64,000 nucleotides of DNA from Tritrichomonas musculus. Its lineage: Eukaryota > Parabasalia > Tritrichomonadida > Tritrichomonadidae. Below are positions 55,217-63,882 of this stretch, one piece after another. The notes beneath the pieces were generated by a model, which ran no database searches, was not told the DNA's origin, and worked only from the letters and a program-made list of their open reading frames with translations. Every line of letters starts with the position of its first letter. The stretch's first letter is position 1. The translations under genes and the position numbers were made by a program. The stretch is from NCBI GenBank assembly GCA_039105265.1, contig JAPFFF010000038.1, forward strand, positions 558,001 to 622,000. Reading direction: 5' to 3'.

Positions 55217-56375
55217 AGCTCCATTTAGTTCTAATATGCTTTGTTTAGGTTATTACATAACTGAGGAATTCTATAATATAGTCAATAAATCTATTGAAAA
55301 TAATATGAATTTATGTGTTTTGGGAAGATGCATTTCAAAAAAAAAACGCAAAGGAATATTTGATGAAATCATTATGAATAGTTGAATTACGATCAAAATT
55401 ACTTAATATAGAAGGAAAAACATTAAAAGCAACTATTGAAAGATATATAAAATAATAATTATATGCAACAGACAATTAAAAAAAAGTTAATGAAGATATA
55501 TTATTTGAAGCAGGTGCTGTCCTTACCTCAACTATCAAACTGTAAACGCTAAGATTGGTATTAGTGTAAATGTTAATGTTGATACATATATAAAAGTTTC
55601 ATATACTATACTAATTTTGAGAACAAAAGTTATTCACGATAGTGAACTTTGCAAAACAATAATGGAGAAGAGTTAAATCACCAACACACCACAAGATGAC
55701 ACAAGTAAGTAAAAAGAAGGTTAAATGTTTAAAAATGCACAACAATTAATCACTCATACCGGCACTACTATCTCAGTTCCGTAGCATGTTCAACTTTTAA
55801 TCACATAGCGAAATCATACCATAAAAACTCTACACCTAGGCAAACCTCAAATGTAAGTTGAAACCATTAGATGAATTCAAAGATCAATATAGAGACAAAC
55901 AATTTGGTGATATAACTGCTTGGCATTGTCGGTGATATCATAGGTTCCATTTGGTTATCATGTTTTTTTAACCCTACCAATTAGGTAAGTATATTTGGGT
56001 AAAAATATTTCAAAACATTCAGAAATAATAAAAAATTAACTTTTTTTATATTTTTATTAATAGTAAATATCATATTTTTCTAATTATTTTATTAATTAAT
56101 TCAAAATGGAACGATATATTTATATTAAAAAAGAGAATTTATTTATTTATATACGGTAAATAATTTTAAATAGATTTGTTTGAGAAAATTACCCAAAAAC
56201 CAAAAGGTTAATCATTTAACCATATTCTTCTGAAATTTTGGCCTTTTTAGGTCATTGGGTTAGCTGGTAATTTAACCCAATAAATTCAATAGATTTAACC
56301 AGTGACAAAAAAAGGCCAAATCAAGGTTAAATTATAATCAGTATTTTATTTCATTTTTTATGGTTCATTGTTCAG
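55217..56375. other. Decayed coding-like and AT-rich DNA
   Basis: About 55,217-55,700 continues the coding-like DNA interrupted by element 2 (translated pieces such as EEFYNIVNKSIENNMNLCVLG), but it is broken and unrecognised. The rest is AT-rich with no gene. Confidence 0.4.
56364..56375 (+). promoter_or_regulatory. Inr-like element before the hAT gene
   Basis: TCATTGTTCAG directly before ATG 56376 matches the trichomonad Inr consensus except at one position. Confidence 0.45.
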
Positions 56376-57880
56376 ATGGCTGACCAAAGATCCCAGCCTG
56401 TTAGAAGGATTGTTTCATTTCCAGATCTAGAAAGAGGAAAAATTCACTGATATGAAAATCTCAAGTTTGGCAAAACACATTATTCTATTCTATGCGTTGA
56501 AAGATTGTTAAATGCTGATGGCGTTCGCTGTTGGTGCTAACTGAAACCCGTTCGTGAAGATCACTATAAGAATTGGCTCCAGACCCTGGAACACGTTTGC
56601 TCTCCTTGAATTCCATGTACAAGCACATCATTTGACCAGTTTTTTTCAAGTAGCAGCCCGAAAGGTCATTTATTTAACTTAACAGAAGATTCACTTTATG
56701 AAGATATGCCGATGTTCACAGAAAAACAAAACCTTGCTTTAGATGTATTAAGTTCAGATGATTTTTATCTGTTAGTGACTAAATTTATAGCATACGGAAT
56801 ATCTTTTTATGATCTTAACAATCCTTATCAAAAAGCTAAAAGAGCATTCAAACAATTACGAAGAGATAAACTCAGACAAATATTTATCAAAGTAGCATTT
56901 CAAAAACACAGAAAAATATTACAGAAATTCGAAGAATTACCATACGTTTCTTTAGCTCTAGATGAAGGAAAAACAGCTAATTATCAAAATTTACATTTCG
57001 TTTTGGAATCATCATTTACAGATCTTGCCTCCTATCCATTCGATACAATTCGAATTGAAGGAGGGAAAGCAGTTCATTATGTTCTAGTATTATGAAAGGT
57101 TTTCAATCACTCAATCTCACTAAAATCGATATAGGAACAGTAGTATGTGACGGAAACACAGAACAGAAAAAAGCTTTTAGTCCCAATTGGAGATTCTCAT
57201 TATACCATAAACGAATTCCTAATATTAAAAAGATCAATTATGTTCCTTGTTTATGTCATCGAGTACACAGAGCATATACAACTTGCACAGAAAGAAATCC
57301 AGAACTCAATAATATAGTTAAACAGTTACATGAAATCTCAAATTTATGCAGAGAAAATTATTTAGATATTGGGGTTTTATGCCCAGTTTATTGCGACACC
57401 AGATGGATATACGACTACAATATTGTTCATTTTATTCTTAACCGTGCCGATATTATAAAAGAAATAGTTGATCATATACCAATCGATGAATTTCAAGATT
57501 TAAAAAAAGCATAAGCAATACTAAAATCATTAGGAGGAAAATTCGAAAAACCAAAAACAAAGTTTCAATCGGCATTTCTGCTCCTCGAAAGAACAATTAA
57601 TGCATTATTAGATTCAGATAAAAACGAAAACAGATACGCAAAAAGTCTCGCTTACTCATTACGGAACTATACTTTATGTTCTAAAGAAGGTAGTCTATGG
57701 GCGCTTGCCGATTGCTTTGCTAGAAACGGTCGATCAGATTTCAGATTTAGAAACATTAAAAGAAGAAACCCTGACGGTGATAGCTTATCTCATTTCAATG
57801 TTAACCTTGTCAAATCCGTAATTTTGCCGAAACAGCTCTATACCATTGCCGTATTTTATTTGGTCGTTTTTGAGAAAAAA
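56376..57880 (+). pseudogene. hAT-type transposase, broken
   Basis: The start MADQRSQPVRRIVSFPDLE at 56376 is followed by a stop. A main frame 56706-57095 contains SLALDEGKT (first catalytic Asp region). After a frame change, 57092-57514 holds VVCDGNTEQKK (second Asp), the CLCHRVHRA zinc/His motif, and CDTRWIYDYN, the hAT-typical DTRW block. After a further stop the same frame continues to about 57,850 with LLERTINALLDS. Four or more breaks in total. Motif order and spacing fit hAT DNA transposases, which move their element with 8-bp duplications. Ends of the transposon were not found. Confidence 0.7.
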
Positions 57881-58244
57881 TTAAATTATATTATTTTTTC
57901 AAAATCTTTTAAATTCAATTAATATAATTACTTATTAGTAATTTTTTATTACACGTTTGATAATAAATGGAGGAGACTCTTCAGTCTTCTGAAAAAGTTA
58001 TGAGATTGAAATTGGATAATTGATTATATATTATATATATAGACTCGATTTGAAAAAAGTGCATTTTTTTAAATTGCCTTTTTTTCATCATTCCGCTTTA
58101 AAAAAACTTTTCAAAATATGAAAAGTATGATATATATATATAATTAAGAACCAAATTAATCTATTAAAATAATAATATCTTTTAAATATAAAATACTTTT
58201 CTATCATTTTCACTTATTAAATAATTATTTTCTGCCAATAGACA
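57881..58244. other. AT-rich DNA left of element 3
   Basis: No gene. Ends in the pentamer AGTTG (58245-58249) that would be the left target duplication of element 3. Confidence 0.5.
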
Positions 58245-58259
58245 AGTTGAGTAGATGTA

Positions 58260-58302
58260 TTAGACTGTGCTTCGGATACTACGTATCCTCCGCCCAGTCT
58301 AA
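58260..58302. repeat. Terminal hairpin of element 3
   Basis: TTAGACTG (58260-58267) pairs with CAGTCTAA (58295-58302), and inside it GGATAC pairs with GTATCC around TAC. It lies 10 bp from the AGTAG tip, comparable with the tip palindromes of elements 1 and 2. Confidence 0.7.
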
Positions 58303-58425
58303 CGCGTGAATCAGCCATTTCCGCCATCGCTGACCCCTTATGATAGTCCAAAACTATAGCTCCAACGATCACTTGTAAACGACCACCCTATCGATATTCA
58401 TTTAACTTTTTTATCTTCATTCCAA
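58303..58425. other. Leader region of element 3
   Basis: GC-richer non-coding DNA ending in AACTTTTTTATCTTCATTCC just before the first ATG. The ACTTTTTTA leader recurs before other genes of this element. Confidence 0.45.
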
Positions 58426-58758
58426 ATGAGTGAGTACTTCATGTACTATGACGATTTCGGGTTTAAACCAGAGAGTTATCATTTCATTACTCCAGATAGG
58501 TATCCAAATGATATTAAACGAATATGGTCTACATGTAATGGAACACATATGTTCCGTAAACGTGTCTACTTCTTCAGTCCAAGTCAACGAAAGGTATATA
58601 CACCGGGTTATGGACCATTGAATTATCAAGTTAGATGGAATTCACATGTGTATTGTTTAGTAGATGATATGAACAAACGATACTCTTTATGTGTTAATGA
58701 TCGATTGATAGATCGTACATCGAATATGACCAAGATCGAACTGATGAAGAGTAAGTGA
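58426..58758 (+). CDS. Unknown 110-aa protein of element 3
   Basis: Aromatic-rich from the N-terminus (MSEYFMYYDDFGFKPESYHF), with an overall compact, beta-like hydrophobic pattern (RVYFFSPSQRKVYTPGYGPL; WNSHVYCLVDDM). No transmembrane segment or known motif. Base composition matches the rest of element 3, not the host. The ATG in AAATGAG context follows a T-rich leader. Only 23 bp separate its stop from the next ATG, so the two may be co-expressed. Overlapping frames on both strands are shadows. Confidence 0.6.
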   Translation: MSEYFMYYDDFGFKPESYHFITPDRYPNDIKRIWSTCNGTHMFRKRVYFFSPSQRKVYTPGYGPLNYQVRWNSHVYCLVDDMNKRYSLCVNDRLIDRTSNMTKIELMKSK

Positions 58759-58781
58759 TGTTTATTTTTGGTTTCACTTAA

Positions 58782-59057
58782 ATGAGTTATCGACGTGAGG
58801 TACAACAAGATGAACACATTCCATTACCAATCGAAATGGTTTATAATTCAACCGTTGATGCTCTTGTAAGTAAAGACGAGAATGGTGATGACATATATTT
58901 TCAAAACGGTATTCAACACTTCAATAGAATTTACTTTGATTATCCACCCGAATGGAAAACTTCAAATGTTGGTGAGAAAATAATTGGTATTAGAAGAATG
59001 AATATACATCGTAAAACTGATACAATCATAAGACCCATCGAATGGTCACTTGCGTAG
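58782..59057 (+). CDS. Unknown 91-aa protein of element 3
   Basis: MSYRREVQQDEHIPLPIEMV... with WKTSNVGEKIIGIRRMNIHR in the middle. The pattern resembles a small single-domain beta protein. No family recognised. Same AAATGAG start context and composition as its neighbour. Lacks membrane segments and cysteines. Confidence 0.6.
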   Translation: MSYRREVQQDEHIPLPIEMVYNSTVDALVSKDENGDDIYFQNGIQHFNRIYFDYPPEWKTSNVGEKIIGIRRMNIHRKTDTIIRPIEWSLA

Positions 59058-59283
59058 GATCATATGCGCAGTAGGTCTATTATTTTTGGTTTGTACCGTT
59101 AAGAGTCGATCATTAACGAACAACATCACTAACGAACTTATCATAAATGTATATCACTAACGAAGTTATCATAAACGATCCAGCTATTCTAAACCAATTT
59201 TAATTTAACTTTTTTATTCCTTCTACTGCATTAAACTAGCACAAGATCATCTACGCATGTAACTTTTTTACTTTAAACGAAAC
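59058..59283. repeat. Iteron-like repeats upstream of the 817-aa gene
   Basis: Two or more copies of ATCACTAACGAASTTATCAT (about 59,126-59,190) with further TAACGAAC/AAACGAT units. TTAACGA-type words also fill the centre of the palindrome. Plausible binding sites for the element's own replication protein; the role is inference. Ends in AACTTTTTTACTTTAAACG before the ATG. Confidence 0.55.
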
Positions 59284-61737
59284 ATGAACAGCGAAGAAGA
59301 AGCCAGATTATTCGAACTCGACTTCCACACACGTAAAGAGATTACTATAAACGATATTAGTTCGTATTCGATAACGATTCCGTTAAAGCATGTACAGCGC
59401 AAGAACGTTAAACCAGAAACGATGTTGTATAATCTCACAAAAACGATTAACTGGAACAATATATCCGATATAGATTTCACAGAGAGATCTACTAACAACC
59501 ATAAGCTTAATCCATTAAGTGATAGATTCTGCGACAACGTTATCTTCTATTACATGGTTCCAATATATCCGCATAACAAGAACAAGAACGATTATCTATC
59601 GAAGTACCTCGCAGAACACACATCTAAGATTAAACGAATATTACAGTCCCATGATATTAACGTTAACAAACGATATATTAAACCAACGTATAGTAGCAAA
59701 GAAGGTGAATACTATAAACAGTACATTAAAGTTGCATTACCAGCGATTCCAGTTAACGATGTATTCGCTTTAATTACTAGCGAAGAAGCTATTAAATCCT
59801 TTAACAATGAAGGTATCTACATTAACGATATCGACTTTACACAAGACTTCGCTGGTGTTATTAACAAAGAAGAGGTGATCCAGTATCTGATAGACAATAA
59901 CGACTATGTTATGGAAGGTTCCAATAATGATGGAGACTACGTAATTATGGACAACGACAAACTAGTTGGTAAGAACTGTCTAACCTTCATCCATAACACA
60001 GAACACGGTAAAGTTAGATATAAGTTCTATAACAAGTTCGTCCAATCTATTGAGAGTCCATCCGTTAGAGGTAAGATCGGATCACATATAGCGGATTGGT
60101 TATACAATCCAGATGAACAGTTACGAAACAGCATTAACGATAGTTTGGATACAGGTTTGTTACGATTGGAGATAACGTTCTATATAAACAACAATGCTGT
60201 TAGTGAAGAGTATATCCACAACCATCTTAACTATCTCACCGAACTACTTCCACAAGAGTTAATCTATCACAATCCCATCAACAACCAATGGAAGTCTGTG
60301 TTAAACAAACTATCATATAACTTACTCGTCGTCGATTTAGATAACAAAATAGCACTGTTCTCATACTTCGTTAACGACATTACCGGCAAGGTAAATGGAT
60401 TCTACATGTACAACATCACCGATAATTACGTAAACAATGTACTTAAACTGTTTAGTTTTAATCTTCCAATACTAATAGTTACATGTAAGCGTGATGGGGA
60501 AGAGTTAATAATAAGAGAACGCTGTTATGAGAAGGTTCTCGTACCGAATATCACTAAACGATTCGAATTAGATGAGCTTGTAACATACTTAACGAATGGT
60601 AATAAACGATTCGCTCCAATATACAAGTTAGATCTGGTTAACGCACCCAACTTAGAAGATAATTCGATAACGAAATTTAGAGTTATTAACACCAAGAACA
60701 TATCGACACTTAAAACCGATAACGTACCAATTAAGTTTATCGACTCCACAGTCTATTTTATTCTCACCGAAATGAGAAACACTATAGAACAACAATATTT
60801 GAAAGAGTTAGAAGATGAGAAGATGTTTATGAAGAAACACGATGATACGATTAAGTCTGTTAAAGCTGATAACGATAAAGTAGATTCCGTAGTGAAAACC
60901 ATTAACGATAGTTATGATAAGTTACAAGAAGAGATACAAGCGTCTAAACAGTTGCGTATGCATCTACGTAATTACTTAGTAACCGAGTTAATGAAACCGA
61001 AAACATATCACAAGAGATTGTTGGATATGGAAGATAACGTTAAGATGTACGTGTATGGGTTTAGAGATATATCTACCAAGTGTCGGACACGATATCTACT
61101 AGCAGTTAGTCCAGATAATAGATTAACAACATCGACTCCATTATTGTTATACCCAGCAGATCGAGAACTGAAAGACTTCATCTATAATCGCGGAGGTGTA
61201 GATCGATCTTCTTCACTATATGGCGAATGGTATATGATAGATGAGACCAATAAGATCTGTGGTAGAGATACTGGATTATGGTGTTTCATTATCGAAAAGC
61301 ATGGAACAGCATACAAAAAGACAAAGAATCTACAACCAGTAATGGATGTCGTAGATGTATTCGATTACTATCGAAAAGAAGATGAAGGTGACGATAAAGT
61401 CTATGACAACTCTACTTTAGATGCAGAATATAGTCGATCGATGGCGAAAGAATATCATTATGACGAGTTCTTTAAACACAAGTACATTAACAGTAATAAA
61501 CTCCAGAAGATCGATGAGATAGTTAAAGAAGGTGATGTAGTCGAAGTACTAGATTGTTATGGATGGAAATGTACGCACTTACTTAAATGTCGAATTAACG
61601 ATAATATCGTCGAATGCAAGTCCAACAAGTGGATGGATGATATATTGAAAGATCGAGAGAGTGTGTTTAAAGTTGTTACCGGTATCGAAAAGAGACATCC
61701 AGTTGCTAAACGAAAACTAGTATCGTTCGTGTTATAA
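59284..61737 (+). CDS. 817-aa Rep-like protein (candidate replication initiator)
   Basis: Largest gene of element 3. Conserved with the shortened copy in element 1. Motif order in the N-terminal half: YINDIDFTQDFAGV (about residue 179), VRYKFYNKFVQSIES (about 244) and TGLLRLEITFY (about 289). An Asp-x-Asp-like strand, a Y/FYxK block and an RLEI strand in this order is the layout of Rep_trans-type rolling-circle initiators and phage gene II-like proteins, which nick DNA at an origin; I see no HUH motif. About 497-560 is a charged coiled coil. The C-terminal domain (about 580-817; KMYVYGFRDIS, GEWYMIDETNK) is unrecognised and missing from element 1. Function is proposed from pattern only. Confidence 0.6.
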   Translation: MNSEEEARLFELDFHTRKEITINDISSYSITIPLKHVQRKNVKPETMLYNLTKTINWNNISDIDFTERSTNNHKLNPLSDRFCDNVIFYYMVPIYPHNKNKNDYLSKYLAEHTSKIKRILQSHDINVNKRYIKPTYSSKEGEYYKQYIKVALPAIPVNDVFALITSEEAIKSFNNEGIYINDIDFTQDFAGVINKEEVIQYLIDNNDYVMEGSNNDGDYVIMDNDKLVGKNCLTFIHNTEHGKVRYKFYNKFVQSIESPSVRGKIGSHIADWLYNPDEQLRNSINDSLDTGLLRLEITFYINNNAVSEEYIHNHLNYLTELLPQELIYHNPINNQWKSVLNKLSYNLLVVDLDNKIALFSYFVNDITGKVNGFYMYNITDNYVNNVLKLFSFNLPILIVTCKRDGEELIIRERCYEKVLVPNITKRFELDELVTYLTNGNKRFAPIYKLDLVNAPNLEDNSITKFRVINTKNISTLKTDNVPIKFIDSTVYFILTEMRNTIEQQYLKELEDEKMFMKKHDDTIKSVKADNDKVDSVVKTINDSYDKLQEEIQASKQLRMHLRNYLVTELMKPKTYHKRLLDMEDNVKMYVYGFRDISTKCRTRYLLAVSPDNRLTTSTPLLLYPADRELKDFIYNRGGVDRSSSLYGEWYMIDETNKICGRDTGLWCFIIEKHGTAYKKTKNLQPVMDVVDVFDYYRKEDEGDDKVYDNSTLDAEYSRSMAKEYHYDEFFKHKYINSNKLQKIDEIVKEGDVVEVLDCYGWKCTHLLKCRINDNIVECKSNKWMDDILKDRESVFKVVTGIEKRHPVAKRKLVSFVL

Positions 61738-61817
61738 ATGTAATGAAGTTCGAGACCAGACCTCGACGTAAAGACTAAGACATGATGAGACCAAAAAGAT
61801 GATTTTTTTGGCAAAAA

Positions 61818-61926
61818 CCAACTACAGTAGATGCGTCATGCATTCGATATAAGAGATGAACATACTAACCCGGGATCGTACATCCAATCCTTATAAAGAG
61901 AAACAATATGCATCTACTATAGTTGG
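61818..61926. repeat. 17-bp inverted repeat around a 75-bp loop
   Basis: CCAACTACAGTAGATGC (61818-61834) pairs with 61910-61926 with one mismatch. It includes AGTAGATG, the same eight bases that begin element 3 itself. Mirrored at 63,694-63,802 in the other arm. Confidence 0.65.
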
Positions 61927-62071
61927 GGAACGTTCATTACGAGGATTACATTTGTCGACAAATGCTTCTGTGTTATCTATACCACAAGTAATAGTTTACC
62001 ACAAGGTGTTTAGTTCGCTAGGGTTCTATCACAAATATGATACAAATTTACACAGAAAATCGGTATGGTAG
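61856..62071 (+). CDS. Possible 71-aa protein
   Basis: MNILTRDRTSNPYKEKQYAS... is open between the 817-aa and 151-aa genes and overlaps the 17-bp inverted repeat. No leader motif and no homology seen elsewhere in the window. It may be chance; it is included because the interval is otherwise unexplained. Confidence 0.25.
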   Translation: MNILTRDRTSNPYKEKQYASTIVGERSLRGLHLSTNASVLSIPQVIVYHKVFSSLGFYHKYDTNLHRKSVW

Positions 62072-62134
62072 CGAATCGAACTTGCACCTGCAACCGAAGT
62101 CCGGAGATGCACTTCATGATCCAACAACTATACC
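62062..62134 (-). other. tRNA-like 73-nt segment
   Basis: On the minus strand GGTATAG and CCATACC pair 6 of 7 at a separation giving 73 nt, and AGTTCGATTC fits a T-loop/box B. The T-stem and anticodon arm do not pair canonically, so this is not a standard tRNA. Repeated in the mirror arm at 63,486-63,558. Confidence 0.3.
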
Positions 62135-62172
62135 AACACAGCTAGCTAATTATAGTATCGAAATTAACATTT

Positions 62173-62628
62173 ATGCGTTATCTGTGTAAGTTTAATTCCA
62201 TCGAAATGAGTAAGACCAAGAATCCATCATTTGCAAAGCAAACTCCATACAATGGACAACCAACTCTCGAAGAGTTATACACTACCGATGACTTATCAGT
62301 ACTTAAACGAGCTATCACCGAGTTAACAACCAAACAAGATTATAAGACCCTCAACACCCTGTTTCGTCGTAATCCAAATGCTAGTAAGTTCGACAGTAGA
62401 ACACTTAATGAAGATATACCACAATCGACAAAACGATTCACCAAACGTAATGGCAAACTCTGTAATGTATCACGAACAGTTCCACGACAGAGTACTACCA
62501 AACCAGAAGAGAGTGACTCATACACATACAAGTCCAGATACTACGATCCACACACCAAATCGTTTAAGTATATAGATAAACCTATCGAACCATATGCTAG
62601 TGCTTCACGAATTCGTGCTAGATACTAA
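62173..62628 (+). CDS. Small conserved protein of AGTAG elements (151 aa), left copy
   Basis: The frame starts at ATG 62173, but the second ATG (62206, MSKTKNPSF) has the CGAAATGAG context seen at other genes of the element and may be the real start (140 aa). The core LEELYTTDDLSVLKRAITEL...FRRNPNASKF...RTLNEDIPQSTKRFTKRNGK is shared with the 98-aa protein of element 2 and the relic at 35.8 kb. The C-terminal tail is Tyr/Ser/Arg-rich (KSRYYDPHTKSFKYIDKPI). Probably nucleic-acid binding; no known family recognised. Confidence 0.7.
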   Translation: MRYLCKFNSIEMSKTKNPSFAKQTPYNGQPTLEELYTTDDLSVLKRAITELTTKQDYKTLNTLFRRNPNASKFDSRTLNEDIPQSTKRFTKRNGKLCNVSRTVPRQSTTKPEESDSYTYKSRYYDPHTKSFKYIDKPIEPYASASRIRARY

Positions 62629-62699
62629 ATCGACACAGAACACAGATCGCGCACATACATACATTATATTTTTGGGATAATAGTCTACAACATCGAAAC

Positions 62700-62920
62700 T
62701 AGTAAATATCATTAACGATCTTAATATTAACGAATCCATTTACGAAAACATTATCCAATACCATTAACGATCTTAATATTAACGAATCCATTTACGAAAA
62801 CATTATCCAATACCATTAACGATCTTAATATTAACGAATCCATTTACGAAAATATTATCCAATACCATCTTTAACCACTTTTAACGAGTTTCGTATGCGA
62901 ATCCAATACTGGAGAATCCT
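62700..62920. repeat. Centre of the palindrome with three 53-bp tandem repeats
   Basis: Unique 221-bp spacer. About 62,709-62,867 holds three near-identical units of CATTAACGATCTTAATATTA followed by ACGAATCCATTTACGAAAAC and ATTATCCAATAC. Iterons at the centre of an inverted repeat suggest a replication origin. Includes a 24-bp segment (62870-62893) identical to 51617-51640. Confidence 0.75.
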
Positions 62921-62991
62921 GTTTCGATGTTGTAGACTATTATCCCAAAAATATAATGTATGTATGTGCGCGATCTGTGTTCTGTGTCGAT

Positions 62992-63447
62992 TTAGTATCT
63001 AGCACGAATTCGTGAAGCACTAGCATATGGTTCGATAGGTTTATCTATATACTTAAACGATTTGGTGTGTGGATCGTAGTATCTGGACTTGTATGTGTAT
63101 GAGTCACTCTCTTCTGGTTTGGTAGTACTCTGTCGTGGAACTGTTCGTGATACATTACAGAGTTTGCCATTACGTTTGGTGAATCGTTTTGTCGATTGTG
63201 GTATATCTTCATTAAGTGTTCTACTGTCGAACTTACTAGCATTTGGATTACGACGAAACAGGGTGTTGAGGGTCTTATAATCTTGTTTGGTTGTTAACTC
63301 GGTGATAGCTCGTTTAAGTACTGATAAGTCATCGGTAGTGTATAACTCTTCGAGAGTTGGTTGTCCATTGTATGGAGTTTGCTTTGCAAATGATGGATTC
63401 TTGGTCTTACTCATTTCGATGGAATTAAACTTACACAGATAACGCAT
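62992..63447 (-). CDS. Small conserved protein of AGTAG elements (151 aa), right copy
   Basis: Identical protein to 62173-62628 on the opposite strand, convergent with it. The likely alternative start ATG is at 63414. The absence of any difference between the copies implies recent duplication, gene conversion or copying through a hairpin intermediate. Confidence 0.7.
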   Translation of the reverse strand: MRYLCKFNSIEMSKTKNPSFAKQTPYNGQPTLEELYTTDDLSVLKRAITELTTKQDYKTLNTLFRRNPNASKFDSRTLNEDIPQSTKRFTKRNGKLCNVSRTVPRQSTTKPEESDSYTYKSRYYDPHTKSFKYIDKPIEPYASASRIRARY

Positions 63448-63882
63448 AAATGTTAATTTCGATACTATAATTAGCTAGCTGTGTTGGTATAGTTGTTGGA
63501 TCATGAAGTGCATCTCCGGACTTCGGTTGCAGGTGCAAGTTCGATTCGCTACCATACCGATTTTCTGTGTAAATTTGTATCATATTTGTGATAGAACCCT
63601 AGCGAACTAAACACCTTGTGGTAAACTATTACTTGTGGTATAGATAACACAGAAGCATTTGTCGACAAATGTAATCCTCGTAATGAACGTTCCCCAACTA
63701 TAGTAGATGCATATTGTTTCTCTTTATAAGGATTGGATGTACGATCCCGGGTTAGTATGTTCATCTCTTATATCGAATGCATGACGCATCTACTGTAGTT
63801 GGTTTTTGCCAAAAAAATCATCTTTTTGGTCTCATCATGTCTTAGTCTTTACGTCGAGGTCTGGTCTCGAACTTCATTACAT

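Larger units (their letters stand above)
61620..62699 (+). repeat. Left arm of the perfect 1080-bp (or longer) inverted repeat
   Basis: Exact reverse complement of 62921-64000 as far as compared. The arm pair continues outward beyond the window. Includes the 3' end of the 817-aa gene. Confidence 0.9.

Noticed and set aside
59268-61814. Minus-strand frames opposite the 817-aa gene (59268, 60525, 61557) and the short plus-strand overlap 59519
   Set aside because: Shadows of a strongly supported gene in other frames.
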